From NCBI GenBank assembly GCA_002007465.1, contig LNAC01000009.1:79103-143102 (forward strand): DNA of 64,000 nt. Direction: 5' to 3'. Both the position numbers and the translations under genes were made by a program. A model generated the notes under the pieces. It was not told the origin of the DNA. It saw only the letters and a list, made by a program, of their open reading frames with translations, and searched no databases. Each line of letters opens with the position of its first letter. The first letter of the stretch is position 1. The stretch comes from Ailurus styani. Its lineage: Eukaryota > Chordata > Mammalia > Carnivora > Ailuridae. Shown piece after piece: positions 32,595 to 42,365 of the stretch.

Positions 32595-32835
32595 GCAGGC
32601 GGTGCCTGGAAGCCGTGATTACCGTTATCCGCTCTGGTTCTCCGTTTTATCCGTATGTGTTTTAGCTCCTGGACACCATGAGGGCAGGGATCTGAACTGT
32701 TCCCCCCCGAGTCCCAGCGCCCAGAAACCTTCACTGCACGCTTGAACCTTCCGGGCCTTTGGAAACACTCATTATTCCCTATAGTGATTTCACGGGACTG
32801 CCTAGATAGTGAGCGCGTTGAGACCAGGGCCCCGA
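32595..32835 (+). mobile_element. L2 LINE 3' fragments, sense
   Basis: 'gctcctggacaccatgaggg cagggatctg' and 'cgagtcccagcgcccagaaac' are sense L2. A second overlapping set of L2-like words ('tagatagtgagcgcgttgag accagggccc') follows, so this may be two fragments. Confidence 0.65.
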
Positions 32836-33209
32836 TTCTAACCTCTGCGGCCTCCCAGGGAGCCCAGGACAGTGCAGGGTCCAAAGAGCTTGAGCCCATT
32901 AGCCGGCGAGCAGCACCACATGGAGCAGGAGACCCGGAGTGGGGGCTGCAGAGCCCCCCGTCTCTGCCCCTTTTATAAATGTGGCCCCAGTCTCTGCCCT
33001 GCCTCTCCCTCCCCTGGCAAAGCCAGATGAGCCCAAACCGCAGGGCTGCACTGGGGTCCTCCACGTGGGAGAGAGATACAGAAGGTGCTCCCCAGGGACC
33101 CCCCCCCCAGGTCACAGCCCACAGCCTGGCTAGACACAAGGCCCTCCTGGGAGCTGACCCCCCTCCCGGACCCCGACCACTCCCTGCATCCTTCACCCAC
33201 CCCATGTTT
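32836..33209. other. Unique GC-rich sequence
   Basis: A 260-codon minus-strand frame (32423-33205) spans this stretch and the L2 fossils. Because it runs through transposon fossils with no domain, it is not accepted as a gene. Confidence 0.4.
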
Positions 33210-33302
33210 CTCGCCCCACGACTAGAATGCCCTCGTCCCAGCCCCTCTCTATCTCCCGGATAACTCCAGGTCGTGCTTTATCACTCTGTTCACCACCCAC
33301 TG
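33210..33302 (+). mobile_element. L2 LINE fragment, sense
   Basis: 'gactagaatgccctcgtccc', 'ggataactccaggtcgtgct' fit the sense L2 words 'tagaatgtccttccc' and 'ctaactcct'. Confidence 0.5.
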
Positions 33303-33800
33303 TAGTGGCTAAAATCCCAAAGGCTGACAACACCAAATGTTGGCGGGGAGATGGAGCAACAGGAATTTGGCGTGTGTTCTCGAAGGGGTGTAAGGTAGAA
33401 AACCTCTCACGGGACTGACCAGCCGTTTTCCATCAGGTTCAGCATCCACCTGCCGGTGAACGGTTAGGCCAGCCGTGGTCCATCCTCTGATGGGACGCTG
33501 CCCAGCCTGGCATGACCTGCTCCCTCACACAGCAGCACGGAGGACTCTGGAGATGGGCTCGGTGAGTGTCCGTGGTTCGTTTAAGTGATATCCTAGTATA
33601 GGCAAAAATAGATCTATGGCTCTAAAAATCACAGCAGCAGAGGAGGGCGATTGGCTAGAAAGGGTGTTGGGAAACGGTTTCTAGTGTATTCCGGGTGATG
33701 GTTCCATGGGTGTGGAAACATATTGAACTGAATATATCAGATCTGGGCACTTGGTAGTACCTTGAACGTACCTCGATGACAAATGTGTATATATGTGTCC
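33303..33800 (+). mobile_element. Ancient L1 3' end, sense
   Basis: 'gtggctaaaatcccaaaggc tgacaacaccaaatgttggc' opens the block. Later 'tccgggtgatggttccatgg', 'gaaacatattgaactgaata' and 'acctcgatgacaaatg' match the sense 3' UTR. The middle (about 33440-33590) is poorly preserved or deleted. Confidence 0.75.
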
Positions 33801-33879
33801 CCGTGCACACACGTGTGTAAAGACCCTGCCCCCTCCCCGCCCTCCCCCAACAGGACCCCTTCCCCAGGGCCACCCACTC

Positions 33880-34094
33880 TCAGCCCAGCGGAGCCAGGAG
33901 CACCTTCCACCTGCTCCAGTCAGCATCTCCGTCCCGCATCTGCTTCAGTGTGACCCACCTGCCCAGCTGCTCAGCGCTCAGCCGGCCCTCAGGGCGCCCC
34001 ATAGACCTTTACTCCTGTGTGTCTCCCTGAGCCCAGCGTGGCTCCCGATGCCTCTGGGGGATCGACCGGTGTGTGCTGAACAAATGAGATGATC
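33880..34094 (+). mobile_element. L2 LINE 3' end, sense (diverged)
   Basis: 'cctttactcctgtgtgtctc' and 'gtgtgctgaacaaatgag' fit the sense L2 end. The fragment is old and GC-shifted. Confidence 0.45.
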
Positions 34095-34240
34095 CCTGGG
34101 TCTTTGTTTATGGTGTAGCTGAAGTCTAGACTCGGGTTTGTAGCCACAAACCCCACTTCTACCTCCTTCTTACATCGATCTCCATTAAACCCATACAGAT
34201 CCATAAACTCAATTTCTAGTGCGTCTCTATCACTAACTGT
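34095..34240 (-). other. AT-richer open segment, unexplained
   Basis: A 150-base island with clearly lower GC than its flanks. On the minus strand it is open as the middle of a 112-codon frame (33989-34327), and this portion has a more protein-like mix of residues than the flanks (stretch DLYGFNGDRCKKEVEVGF). No flanking splice sites or known family were recognised. It could be an unclassified repeat, a conserved non-coding element or, less likely, an exon. Confidence 0.25.
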
Positions 34241-34429
34241 CTCCGAACCCCCCGAGCTCCTGGGAAGGGGCCAGCGCGAGCCTCTGCAGGCTGACAGATC
34301 GGCAGCCTCTGCCAGGGCCTCCCGCAAGCTGGCCCTCTCCCAGAGACCCCTCCTTCTGGTCCGGCTTGCCCTCCCAGTGTGTGCTTCGCCCTGTTCTGAG
34401 ACTGCGGAGAGCTCAGGGATCCAAGGTCA

Positions 34430-34610
34430 GGCTCTGATCTGGACACAGCTGGGTTCGGTTTCCAGCCCTGCTTGGCAACCTTGAGCAAGTCACTTCTCTC
34501 CAGCCTCGGTTTACATGTCTGTGAAATGGGATAATATTAGCGCCTGCTGCATAGGAATGTTGGGGGCACCCGGTGAGGTTTTATGTGTAAAGCACTTACT
34601 GGGTGCCTGA
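34430..34610 (+). mobile_element. MIR SINE, sense
   Basis: 'ggcaaccttgagcaagtcac', 'ctcggtttacatgtctgtga aatggga', 'taatattagcgcctgctgca' and 'tgtgtaaagcacttactggg' are a clear sense MIR. Confidence 0.9.
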
Positions 34611-34746
34611 GGGGAGTTGGGCAGCCAGGCAGCCCCTTGCATCCCCCAGGGTTGCGCGAGTGGAGTGGGTCTCCCAGCCAGAGACGGAGTGATTCCAGTC
34701 CCATCACCCCTGCACCCGGGCAGCCTCCAGTGGCCTTCTCAGCTCA

Positions 34747-34861
34747 GGGGCGCCGGGCTGGCCCCGTCGGTGGAGCACGCGACTCTTGACCTCAGGGTTG
34801 TGAGTTTGAGCCCCACGTTGGGTGTGGAGATTATGTAAAATAAATAAATAATAATTTTTAA
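34747..34861 (+). mobile_element. CAN SINE, short older type
   Basis: A tRNA-like head ('ggagcacgcgactcttgacc tcagggttgtgag') leads directly to 'ccccacgttgggtgtggaga' and an (AATAA) tail, without the long CT-rich middle of the younger copies. Flanking 'ttctcagctcag' and 'atttcagctcag' form a diverged TSD. Confidence 0.85.
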
Positions 34862-35724
34862 ATGACATTTCAGCTCAGACCAAATAACCCTAGGCTAATC
34901 TGAAAATGAGCCCCTTGATGGAATCCCAACCACCAGGGAGGGGCGGCGGGGCCGGTCAGACGTCAGCCCCAAGGAGACGGGCGAGGGGGGAGCTGTCAGT
35001 CCAGGGCCCACGTTTCCTGTCAGGGGATGAATATGTACCGGGGAATCTGATGAGCAGCTTGGGGACGACAGGTGGTGATGCCGTGTTACATACCTGGAAG
35101 TTGCTAAGAGACTGTGTCGTGAACATCCTCACCGAGGAATAGAGACGCTCGCTGTGATGTGCCTGAGGTGTCCCCCAACCCTGCGGTGGCGAGCGTTTTG
35201 CAGCACAGCAGTTTCTCAGGCCAACAGGCTGCAGACCCTAAACTCACACAACGTTATGCATTAATTACCTCTCCATGTTAATTACATCTCAGGTAAAGCT
35301 GAGGGAAAAAAACATTTGAGTACAAAAAACTAGAAGGGCATCATTTTCAATGAAAGGCAATTATTTAAAATTTAAGAAAGCCATTTACGTCTCAAAAAAA
35401 AAAGCAGATGAGAGATTGCAGAAACCACTCTGACTGCGGGGGGGTGAAAGGAAGAAATGAGAACTTTTGCAAAAGCAGATGGCCAAAAGCCGAGGGTGAA
35501 AATCACTGCGGACAGAAGCGGGCAGTCCACGCGGAACGTGGGGAAGCTCTTCTCTCTTTCCCAGTGAGGGCCACAACCTGAAGGCCACCGTTTCCTTACC
35601 GGGCCCTCACTCCATGGCCTGCCCCGGGCACCCCCGGGCAGCCGCCTCAGACTGAGGAGGGACAGGGGCAAGTTGGGTGTGATGGGCCCACAAAGCCTGA
35701 GACGGGGGCTGTTGGCCAGGCTCC
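34862..35724. other. Unique sequence
   Basis: No gene was recognised. 35230-35400 is AT-rich ('gcattaattacctctccatg', 'ttaattacatctcaggtaaa') and may be a fossil L1 tail or a regulatory block. Confidence 0.3.
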
Positions 35725-35845
35725 GCCCCTTCCTCAAAGCTGTGTGACCTTGACTAAGTCACTAAACATCTCTGAAGTGTTTGTTTAGATCAGAGGTCCC
35801 TCTCAAGGGTCCGGCACAAAAGCGATGCTTGACGCAGACTTCATA
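35725..35845 (+). mobile_element. MIR SINE fragment, sense
   Basis: 'aagctgtgtgaccttgacta agtcactaaacatctctgaag' is a clear MIR core. Both ends are lost. Confidence 0.8.
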
Positions 35846-36061
35846 CAGTACAAAGGACTGTCCCAGCCGGACTGTGTTCTGTGCTGACAGAGAGAGTGGG
35901 GAAACTGAGGCACGACGGAGACTCTGGTCATAAGAGGGGCACGGAGACACGATGCCAGATTTCACCCCACATGCCCCAGGCAAGACCCCTGGGGGGCATT
36001 CGTCCTGTCTCCCCTGTGGACCCTTCAAAGCTTCTTCACATGCAAGTCGGTTTACTCACCT

Positions 36062-36375
36062 AATAATCGCGCAAGAAATACACGTTCAGAAGAAATTAGG
36101 AAAATACAAAGAAGGGAGAAAAATCACCGCAAGTCCCAGCACCCCACACCGACATGGGGTGACACGAAGGTGTCGCTCTCGGGGTGCTTCTGTGCACGCG
36201 TCCATAGGTGCCCTTGTGGGTACAATTTTACATGAATGGGATCGAGGGCCAGGCTGGCTTCAGACCCAGCACTGTTCACGCAACAAAAATTGTGCCCAAA
36301 CTTGTCTGTCAATAAAAACGCACCTCCAGCATCGGTTTTCCTGGCCGTATGATGCTCCATTGTGCGGGAAGCTAC
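36062..36375 (-). mobile_element. Ancient L1M-type fragment, antisense (probable)
   Basis: 'gcaagaaatacacgttcaga' and 'ggaaaatacaaagaagggag aaaaatcaccgc' open the block; 'gtacaattttacatgaatgg' and 'gccgtatgatgctccattgt' follow. The order fits an antisense old L1 3' region. It is heavily diverged. Confidence 0.6.
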
Positions 36376-36777
36376 TGATTCAATCAGCCAGTCCCCAGTC
36401 CGGGTAGGGATCCATCAGTGTTGTTCCAGACAGAAACACGGGCAGCAGATGGCGTCCTTCTCGGAAACACCCGGGTGACAGGGGCTTGCTGCACCCGAGG
36501 AGACTCCTTCCCTTTCCGGGCGGCTCCAGGGTTAGGGAATCTTTCCTGGGGACAAATCTGTCTCCCAAGAACCTCCCCCCGGCTGGTGCCAGTCTGCACT
36601 TGGGGTAACCCGGACTGTCACCCCTTGGGCTCGGCCTCCTGACCACGCCCACCCCAAAGCCCATCAGCATTTTCCCAGCCCCCTGCACCCTCACCTGTTT
36701 GAGAAGAGGCCACCTTCCCTCCTTGTCTTGGGAAGCCACCCCCCCCCAAGTAGGTGTGAGGTTTGCAGGTTTCGAGG
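36376..36777. other. Unique GC-rich sequence
   Basis: No gene was recognised. A 186-codon minus-strand frame runs from here through the adjacent MIR and is rejected. Confidence 0.3.
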
Positions 36778-37015
36778 TCAAGAGCCCTGGCTTTAGAAAG
36801 AGCCAGACAGACGTGGGTTCAGATCCCAGCTCCACCACTTCCTGGCCGAGGGACCGGGGAAGCCACTTGACCTGTCTGAGCCTCACTTTCCTCTTCTGTG
36901 AAACGAGCTTAGTAACGGTACCAGCCTCAGGCCACCGCAACAGTTTCCCCGGGGCTGTCTGTATAAACCACTTAGTTCAGGGTCAGTGCCTAGGAAGGAC
37001 TAGGTAAATGCTAGA
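36778..37015 (+). mobile_element. MIR SINE, sense, near full length
   Basis: 'agagccctggctttagaaag', 'gtgggttcagatcccagctc caccacttcctgg', 'cacttgacctgtctgagcct' and 'gggtcagtgcctaggaagga' make this a near-complete MIR. Confidence 0.92.
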
Positions 37016-37199
37016 TGCTGATTGTGTCCGTGGCGGGGAGTCCCTGTCCAGGAGTGTCCTGGAGGATACGCTCAGCGGGGCCGTGGGACCTCACCAAGAC
37101 ACCCCAGCCCTGCCCCCAACCCCTGGCCGTCAAAGGCCCATGGCGAGCTCTTCTCTCGTGGAGGGGAGGACCCTGGCGGCTCAGGGAGGAGGGAGAGCA

Positions 37200-37470
37200 C
37201 CAGACACAGAGCGGGATCAATACATTATTTAACAGCAAGAATGCAAATGAGGAAAAATTAACGAAGGGGCTCCCTCTGCCCCCACCCCCCCAGCCCCCAC
37301 TCTTCCTTGACTCCGCGATTGCTGACAGATTCTCCAGAAAATATCAAAACAGCCTCCGGCTGGAACCTGCCACAGCGAGGCGCCATTATGTATTATTGAT
37401 GTAAACCTTGACAAGTTCTCTTTTTAAGGAAGGCGAGCAGGGAAGAGAGCTGCTAATCTGTGTTTAAGGG
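37200..37470. promoter_or_regulatory. Candidate conserved enhancer-like block
   Basis: A repeat-free, AT-rich island in GC-rich surroundings. It holds a perfect octamer ATGCAAAT (37241-37248, POU factors) and, at about 37385-37408, 'cattatgtattattgatgta aacc' combining homeodomain-like ATTA words with a forkhead-type GTAAAC. The island is split by a C-rich stretch at about 37270-37300. Confidence 0.4.
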
Positions 37471-38769
37471 ATAGATTCTCGTTTCCCCCTCCCCCAGGGC
37501 CGCAGCCCCTCCACCTGCCCCCCTATCCCAGCCATGCAGGGAAGGGAGGATAGAGACCTTGGAGAGCCAGAGGTCGGGAGGGGCTGGTGCTTCTCACCAA
37601 CTTCCCTCGGGGGAGGGGGGGGTGCCTCAGTTTCCCTGTGTGCATTTTCCAAGCCAGCAATTAAGGGCATGGCCTGGGGACGGCAGGGCAGGGCAGGGAG
37701 GATGACAGGAAGCCGGAGAGCTCGGACTCTCGCCTCGGGCAGCGGAGGAGAGGCGCGCCTGAGGCAGAGGGCCGGCCGCCGCCAACCAACATCTCACCAC
37801 GCCGGGACCCTAAGATCCATTCTGCAAGATGGATTGAGTTCGAAGCTGGTGATTTTAAATTTTTAATACTGGAAATACCTCAGTCATCTAGAAATCACTT
37901 GATGAACAAACTTGAGTCATCCAGACTATAGACGAGATGAAAAAAAAAATGGAAGCTAAAAAATTTTCCGAAGAAGCCATTTCCAGCCTGCAAAATCCAA
38001 GCCTCGAAGTTCATAGGCTTGATCCACAGGGGAGTCCTCCGGTCTCCTTACTCTTGTTCCAGAAGGTTCCTAACCAGCCCGGGCTGTTCTCTCTTCTTCC
38101 GGCAGGTGTGAAATGGTGATACCTGGAGAGGGTGTGGGGAAGCTAAGACTTGGTCAGCAGCACCANGGGGGGGGGGGGGGGGGGATGGGGTGGAACGAGG
38201 AGAAGCGAGAAGCGAAGATGCGGAGCCCCCCGGGGCCATTTAGTGTGGGAGCAAGTGCCCTCGTGGGGCTTCCGGTTCGGCAGAGCGTTGGACACGAGTC
38301 TAACTTGCTTACGTTTAAAGCAATTATAAAAAGCGCTTCCGGGAAATGGCATCTCTGAGAAATGCGGATCACACGCTCCTTGCCGTGTTCACGGACGATC
38401 ACAGCGGGCAAAGATCACGAATTCGAGAACACAGCAGCCAGAGGTCACACACTCTGAATGTCTTCGTGGGAGCAGCCGTAGGCATGAGAGACACAGGAGG
38501 GGGCGGTCATCGAATGTGGTGGCTGTGGCAAACGGGAGACCACAGCCCGACCCTGCAGAGGACGCTGTCCCTGCGCTCTGGCCCCCTGGCGATGGAGGAA
38601 GTGGGCCGCTTTTCAAGAGAAGGCAGAAATAGAAATTTAAGATGAGATGGCCCGGGGCCCCAAGGTGAAGGTGGGGAGATCCATCCTAGGACCGGACCGG
38701 GTACCGTTTCACCATAAAAGGGAGATTAAGGGTGGGGGCCAAGTGCAAAGTGGGAGAGTTAGCTTGTCA
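37471..38769. other. Unique sequence with single-N poly-G break
   Basis: No gene was recognised. 37810-38000 is AT-rich and repeat-free and may be another conserved block. 38166 is a single N followed by 18 G. 38280-38480 is mixed composition with no named repeat. Confidence 0.35.
38166..38184. repeat. Poly-G run next to single N
   Basis: An N at 38166 is followed by 18 consecutive G. Unlike the other single-N sites there is no flanking duplication, so the assembly probably failed inside the homopolymer and the true G count is unknown. Confidence 0.85.
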
Positions 38770-39120
38770 GTTTCCTGAAGATGCTCTAACTAATGACCCC
38801 GCCCCCGGCCGCTTCCAACAGCCGCATTTGTTACCTCGCAGTTCTGGAGGTCACAAGTCCTCCGAGCCGGTGTCAGCAGGGCTGGCTCCTTCCCGAGGCT
38901 CCGGGAGGGAATCTGTTCCTGGCCTCCTCCAGCGCCCGGAGGCCATCTGCACACCTTGGCTCCCGGCCCCTCCCTCTGTCTTCAGAGCCGTTTCTGCCCG
39001 CTCCGACCTCTGCGCGGCTCTGACCTTTCCTCCTCTGACCCTGCTGCTTCCCTCTTATAAGGACCTTTGTGATCCCCCTGCCCCCACCCCCCGGGAACCC
39101 AGGGAGTGCACAAATTCATC
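38770..39120 (-). mobile_element. MaLR (MLT1-type) LTR, antisense
   Basis: 'ttacctcgcagttctggagg tcacaagtcc', 'gccggtgtcagcagggctgg ctcc', 'ccatctgcacaccttggctc' and 'ctgcttccctcttataagga cc' follow the antisense MaLR order. GC-shifted. Confidence 0.75.
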
Positions 39121-39734
39121 TCATCGGCGGTGTCCCTTTGTCGTAGCAAGTCACCCACTCCCAGGTCGCGGGGATCCGGACGGGGGCGTCTCCGGGGAGC
39201 ACCGTTCTATCCCCCACAGCGGTCCGCCCGGCCAAGGCCCTTTGTCCTCACTGAGCGGAGGGATGGTGAGGAGATCAACAGCAGAGGGTTCTTTAGCAAG
39301 GGTTCTTTTAGAAAAGGTGACTTTAGGTTGAGGGCAGGCAGGTCCCACTGAGACGCTGGGGAGCCCGCAAAGGAAACCCAACCCTGAAGATGTCTGGGAG
39401 CAGCTCGGCACAAGCTGGGTGGGGAGCCGGCACCCCCAGTCCTGCCACCCCACCCTCGAGGTTGGAATCACAGTTCCCCGATGTCAGGGCCAGGCCTTTA
39501 GCGACGGCTTACCCCCTGCCAACCCTGAGGGGTCACTTCCTGGGCGAGGGGCTGGGCTGGAACCCGGCACTGCCCGTCCCTACACACCTGCCGGCCTGGA
39601 GGCCTCCTCCGAGTCTGGCTCCGTGGCCCCAAACAGCTCCGAGGACCCCAGGGGTGGGCCGGGGACACGCAGCGGCCGTCGGCCCATCCGCCCATCCGTG
39701 GGGCACCATTTCCTGCTTTCCTTCAAGACATGTC
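39121..39734. other. Unique GC-rich sequence
   Basis: A 257-codon plus-strand frame (39390-40163) and a 149-codon frame in another phase overlap here. They run into an L2 fossil and show no domain, so they are rejected as genes. Confidence 0.35.
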
Positions 39735-40010
39735 GATCAAGCCCCGCTCTGGGCCAGGCCGCACGCCAGGCCCCGGGACACAGCGCTAAGCCTGGCAGAT
39801 GGGGCCCACGCCCGGGGGGAGCTGGTGGTTCGGCGGGAGAGACGGGGATTAAGCACACAATCATTTAATTTCATGGAAAAGTGCTTTGGGGACACGGACT
39901 ATCTGAGAAATGAGAGGCCTCGTAGGGTGCGTTTTCTGGAGAACCGAAGGTTCCTCTTGAAGGATGGTCTAAGAGGTGGAGGAGGAAGGGGAGGAGAAGT
40001 GACGTCCCCC
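39735..40010 (-). mobile_element. L2 LINE 3' end, antisense
   Basis: 'gccccgctctgggccaggcc', 'gacacagcgctaagcctggc' and 'gagacggggattaagcacac aatcatttaa', then 'gaggtggaggaggaagggga', follow the antisense L2 order. Confidence 0.7.
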
Positions 40011-40954
40011 CGAAATGTACCAACTTCTGCCCCCCCCCAGTACACGTGTCCGCGCTGTGGTCCGACCTTTGACCTCCGATGCCTCTGGACTCGGGCTGAC
40101 TCCCGTCCTCGTTTGGGGTTCTCTCCATTTTTGGGGTTTCACATCTCTTTCCCGTCCACCTGACCAGGGGAAGGGGCCTGGCTCTTGGAGCGGCGCCCAC
40201 CCCCTGCTCTGCTGTGGCTCTGGGGAGGGGGCCGGGCCGCGCGGGGCGGGGACCTCCGTGCCAGTCCCTCCAGGCCGGCGGAGAGCGGGGAGCCCGGGGT
40301 CCTGCGAACTATCCCGGGCCGCACCCCTTGAAACCTGAGACCCATGTCCCATACCGGATGGTGGACAGTGGCCCCGGGGAAGCCCCACCCCATGGCTGAG
40401 CCCCCGGCTCTCTGCCTGGAAAGGGGCAGAACGCATCGGACCGGGTCTAAGGCCCCTCGCCGCTCTGCCCTGGAGGGCCCTTCCTTGATTTCTAAGAGGG
40501 GTCTTGTGGCTCTCACGCTGTCTTCCTGGACCGGATCGCTGGCACTCTGGACACAGAGCGGATGCCCCCACAGGAATACTGGCACGAGCAGCCCGCGGGC
40601 TGCCGCAGGGAGCGCGGCCTCACTGACGTTCTCAAATGATGTTCGCGGCAGGGCTGGCACCGGCCCCGTGGCCGTGGCCCAAGGCTGCAGGCACCCCGTG
40701 GGGAGGTGCCATCCTGCGACTCGTGGGGGAAGCACGGACACTCTGTCCTTGGCCGGGCCCGAGCAAGAGCGGGGGCCGGCGGGGGACTCCCAGGGTGTGC
40801 TCACTGAGTTCCCTGGGGGCTCTCATGCCTTGGAGGGCGAACTGAGTGGGGCAGCCTTCCAAGTGTTCACGGGGGAACCTAACAGTCAAGGTCGGCACTA
40901 GGAACTCACTGGCAGCCTTGGGGTAGGCTCTGTCCCTTAAGAAGTGGGAGGGGT
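40011..40954. other. Unique GC- and CpG-rich sequence
   Basis: The stretch is CpG-rich, especially 40190-40330. It holds chance frames on both strands (up to 221 codons on minus, 185 on plus). No promoter elements or exon structure were recognised. Confidence 0.35.
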
Positions 40955-41143
40955 GGGGCGCCTGGGTGGCTCAGTCGGTTGGGCATCTGCCTTCGGCTCG
41001 GGTCGTGATCCCAGGGTCCTGGGATCGAGTCCCACATCCGGCTCCCTGCTCAGCGGGGAGTCTGCTTCTCCCCCTCATTCCCGCTTGTGCTTTCTCTTGC
41101 TATCTCTGTCTTTCTCAAATAAATAAATAAACCATTTTTAAAA
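40955..41143 (+). mobile_element. CAN SINE, older arctoid type
   Basis: The body reads 'ggctcagtcggttgggcatc tgccttcggctcgggtcgtg' and 'cccgcttgtgctttctcttg ctatctc', without the 'ttaaagcc' of the young mustelid copies. It resembles CAN SINEs shared with seals and bears. No clear TSD remains. Confidence 0.92.
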
Positions 41144-42129
41144 GGGGGGGCGGGGTGACAGTCCTAAGGGTCTCTCCAGTCCCTCTGATGCTCAAAGTTC
41201 GGTAGCCTGTGCCAGCCGATACTCTCCGGTCCCTTCTCTTCGTGGCACTAGACTGTGGTCTTCTGGAAGGCAGGACCGCCCTGCCCCCTCCGCCCAGCCA
41301 GCAGTCGGCCCCTGCACGGAGAAGCAGGGGGAGCTGCAGGTGGGGAGGTGAGCGAGGCTCGGCTGGGACAGGAGAGGCGGCCGGTGCCACCACAGTGAGG
41401 CCAGGCCCCAGAACAGGGTCATTCTTGCCCCCAGGCCAGCGGTCATTCCTCTGAATGCCTGGGCCCAACATTCACATAAGCCAGAAAAGCTCCCTGGATT
41501 TAAGAGCTTATGGAGAGTTTAATTAAAGAACCTCAGTGTTACTTTTGGGAAAAAAAAAATCCCTCTGCCTGCATTGATCCTCCTTTGAAAGATGTTTGCT
41601 CACAGAACATCAGGCTGAGAGGGAGGAAGGGGACTCACCAAAGGGCCACAGAAGGCCCTGCTTGGGCAAGAGGCCTGGCTGCCTAGGTCTGCAGTCGGTG
41701 ACCAAGCCCTACCACTTGGAAGAGGTTTGCGTCCTGGAAAGATGATTAATCCAGAGAGGGCTGGAGGCTCCCTGGCCGGTCCCCGGGGCCCAGCTGGCCG
41801 GCCTGCCTTCCCCTGGCGTCATTCTGTCTCTCGCCTCTGCCCGGGAGAAGCTGGGGTGGCCACAGTGCAGAGCGGACAGTCTGGGCCCTGGGCGAGGAGC
41901 CCGGGACAGTGAGCTCTGTCTGCCGCCGGCAGTCTCCTGAGACATCACAGATGGCCCAGCGGACCTCACCATGGCAGGAGTGCTGGCCCAGGGAGGCCGG
42001 GCTCCCACCCAACACCACTGCAGCCCAGAGCTATTGCGGCGTGGGGCAAGGCCACTACTCCCAGCCCCCTGCCTGACTCCTGCCTCGGCGCCGCTTCCAT
42101 CAACGCCCCCCGGGCTGCCCTGGGGCCCC
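41144..42129. other. Unique sequence with AT-rich block
   Basis: No gene was recognised. 41470-41600 is an AT-rich, repeat-free island with 'gagtttaattaaagaacctc' and a TCF/LEF-type 'cctttgaaagatg' at about 41583. The rest is GC-rich with chance frames. Confidence 0.35.
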
Positions 42130-42240
42130 CCAAGCCTTGGGGTTGGCCATTTGACCTCTCTGCATCCCAGGAGTTGGAGTCATCTGTAAAACGGGCTTTC
42201 ATGAAGTTGTAGGGAGAGGCAGTGGGCACTGGGGTGCCAG
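42130..42240 (+). mobile_element. MIR SINE fragment, sense
   Basis: 'gccatttgacctctctgcat ccc' and 'tcatctgtaaaacgggcttt' are a diverged sense MIR. Confidence 0.6.
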
Positions 42241-42281
42241 GGAGGACTCTGCAGGCAAAAAGCAGCAACCCTCGGGCACAG

Positions 42282-42365
42282 GGGGACACTGGGAGATGCA
42301 GGTGTCTCTGGGGACACTGGAAGATGCAGGTGTCTCTGGGGACACTGGAAGATGCAGGTGTCTCT
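42282..42365. repeat. 28-base tandem repeat, 3 copies
   Basis: The unit 'ggggacactggaagatgcag' plus 'gtgtctct' occurs at 42282-42309, 42310-42337 and 42338-42365. Copies 2 and 3 are identical; copy 1 has one change (ggg for gga). A unit of 28 is not a multiple of three, so it shifts any reading frame. Confidence 0.95.

Noticed and set aside
32423..33205. 260-codon minus-strand open frame
   Set aside because: It crosses MIR and L2 fossils and has no domain.
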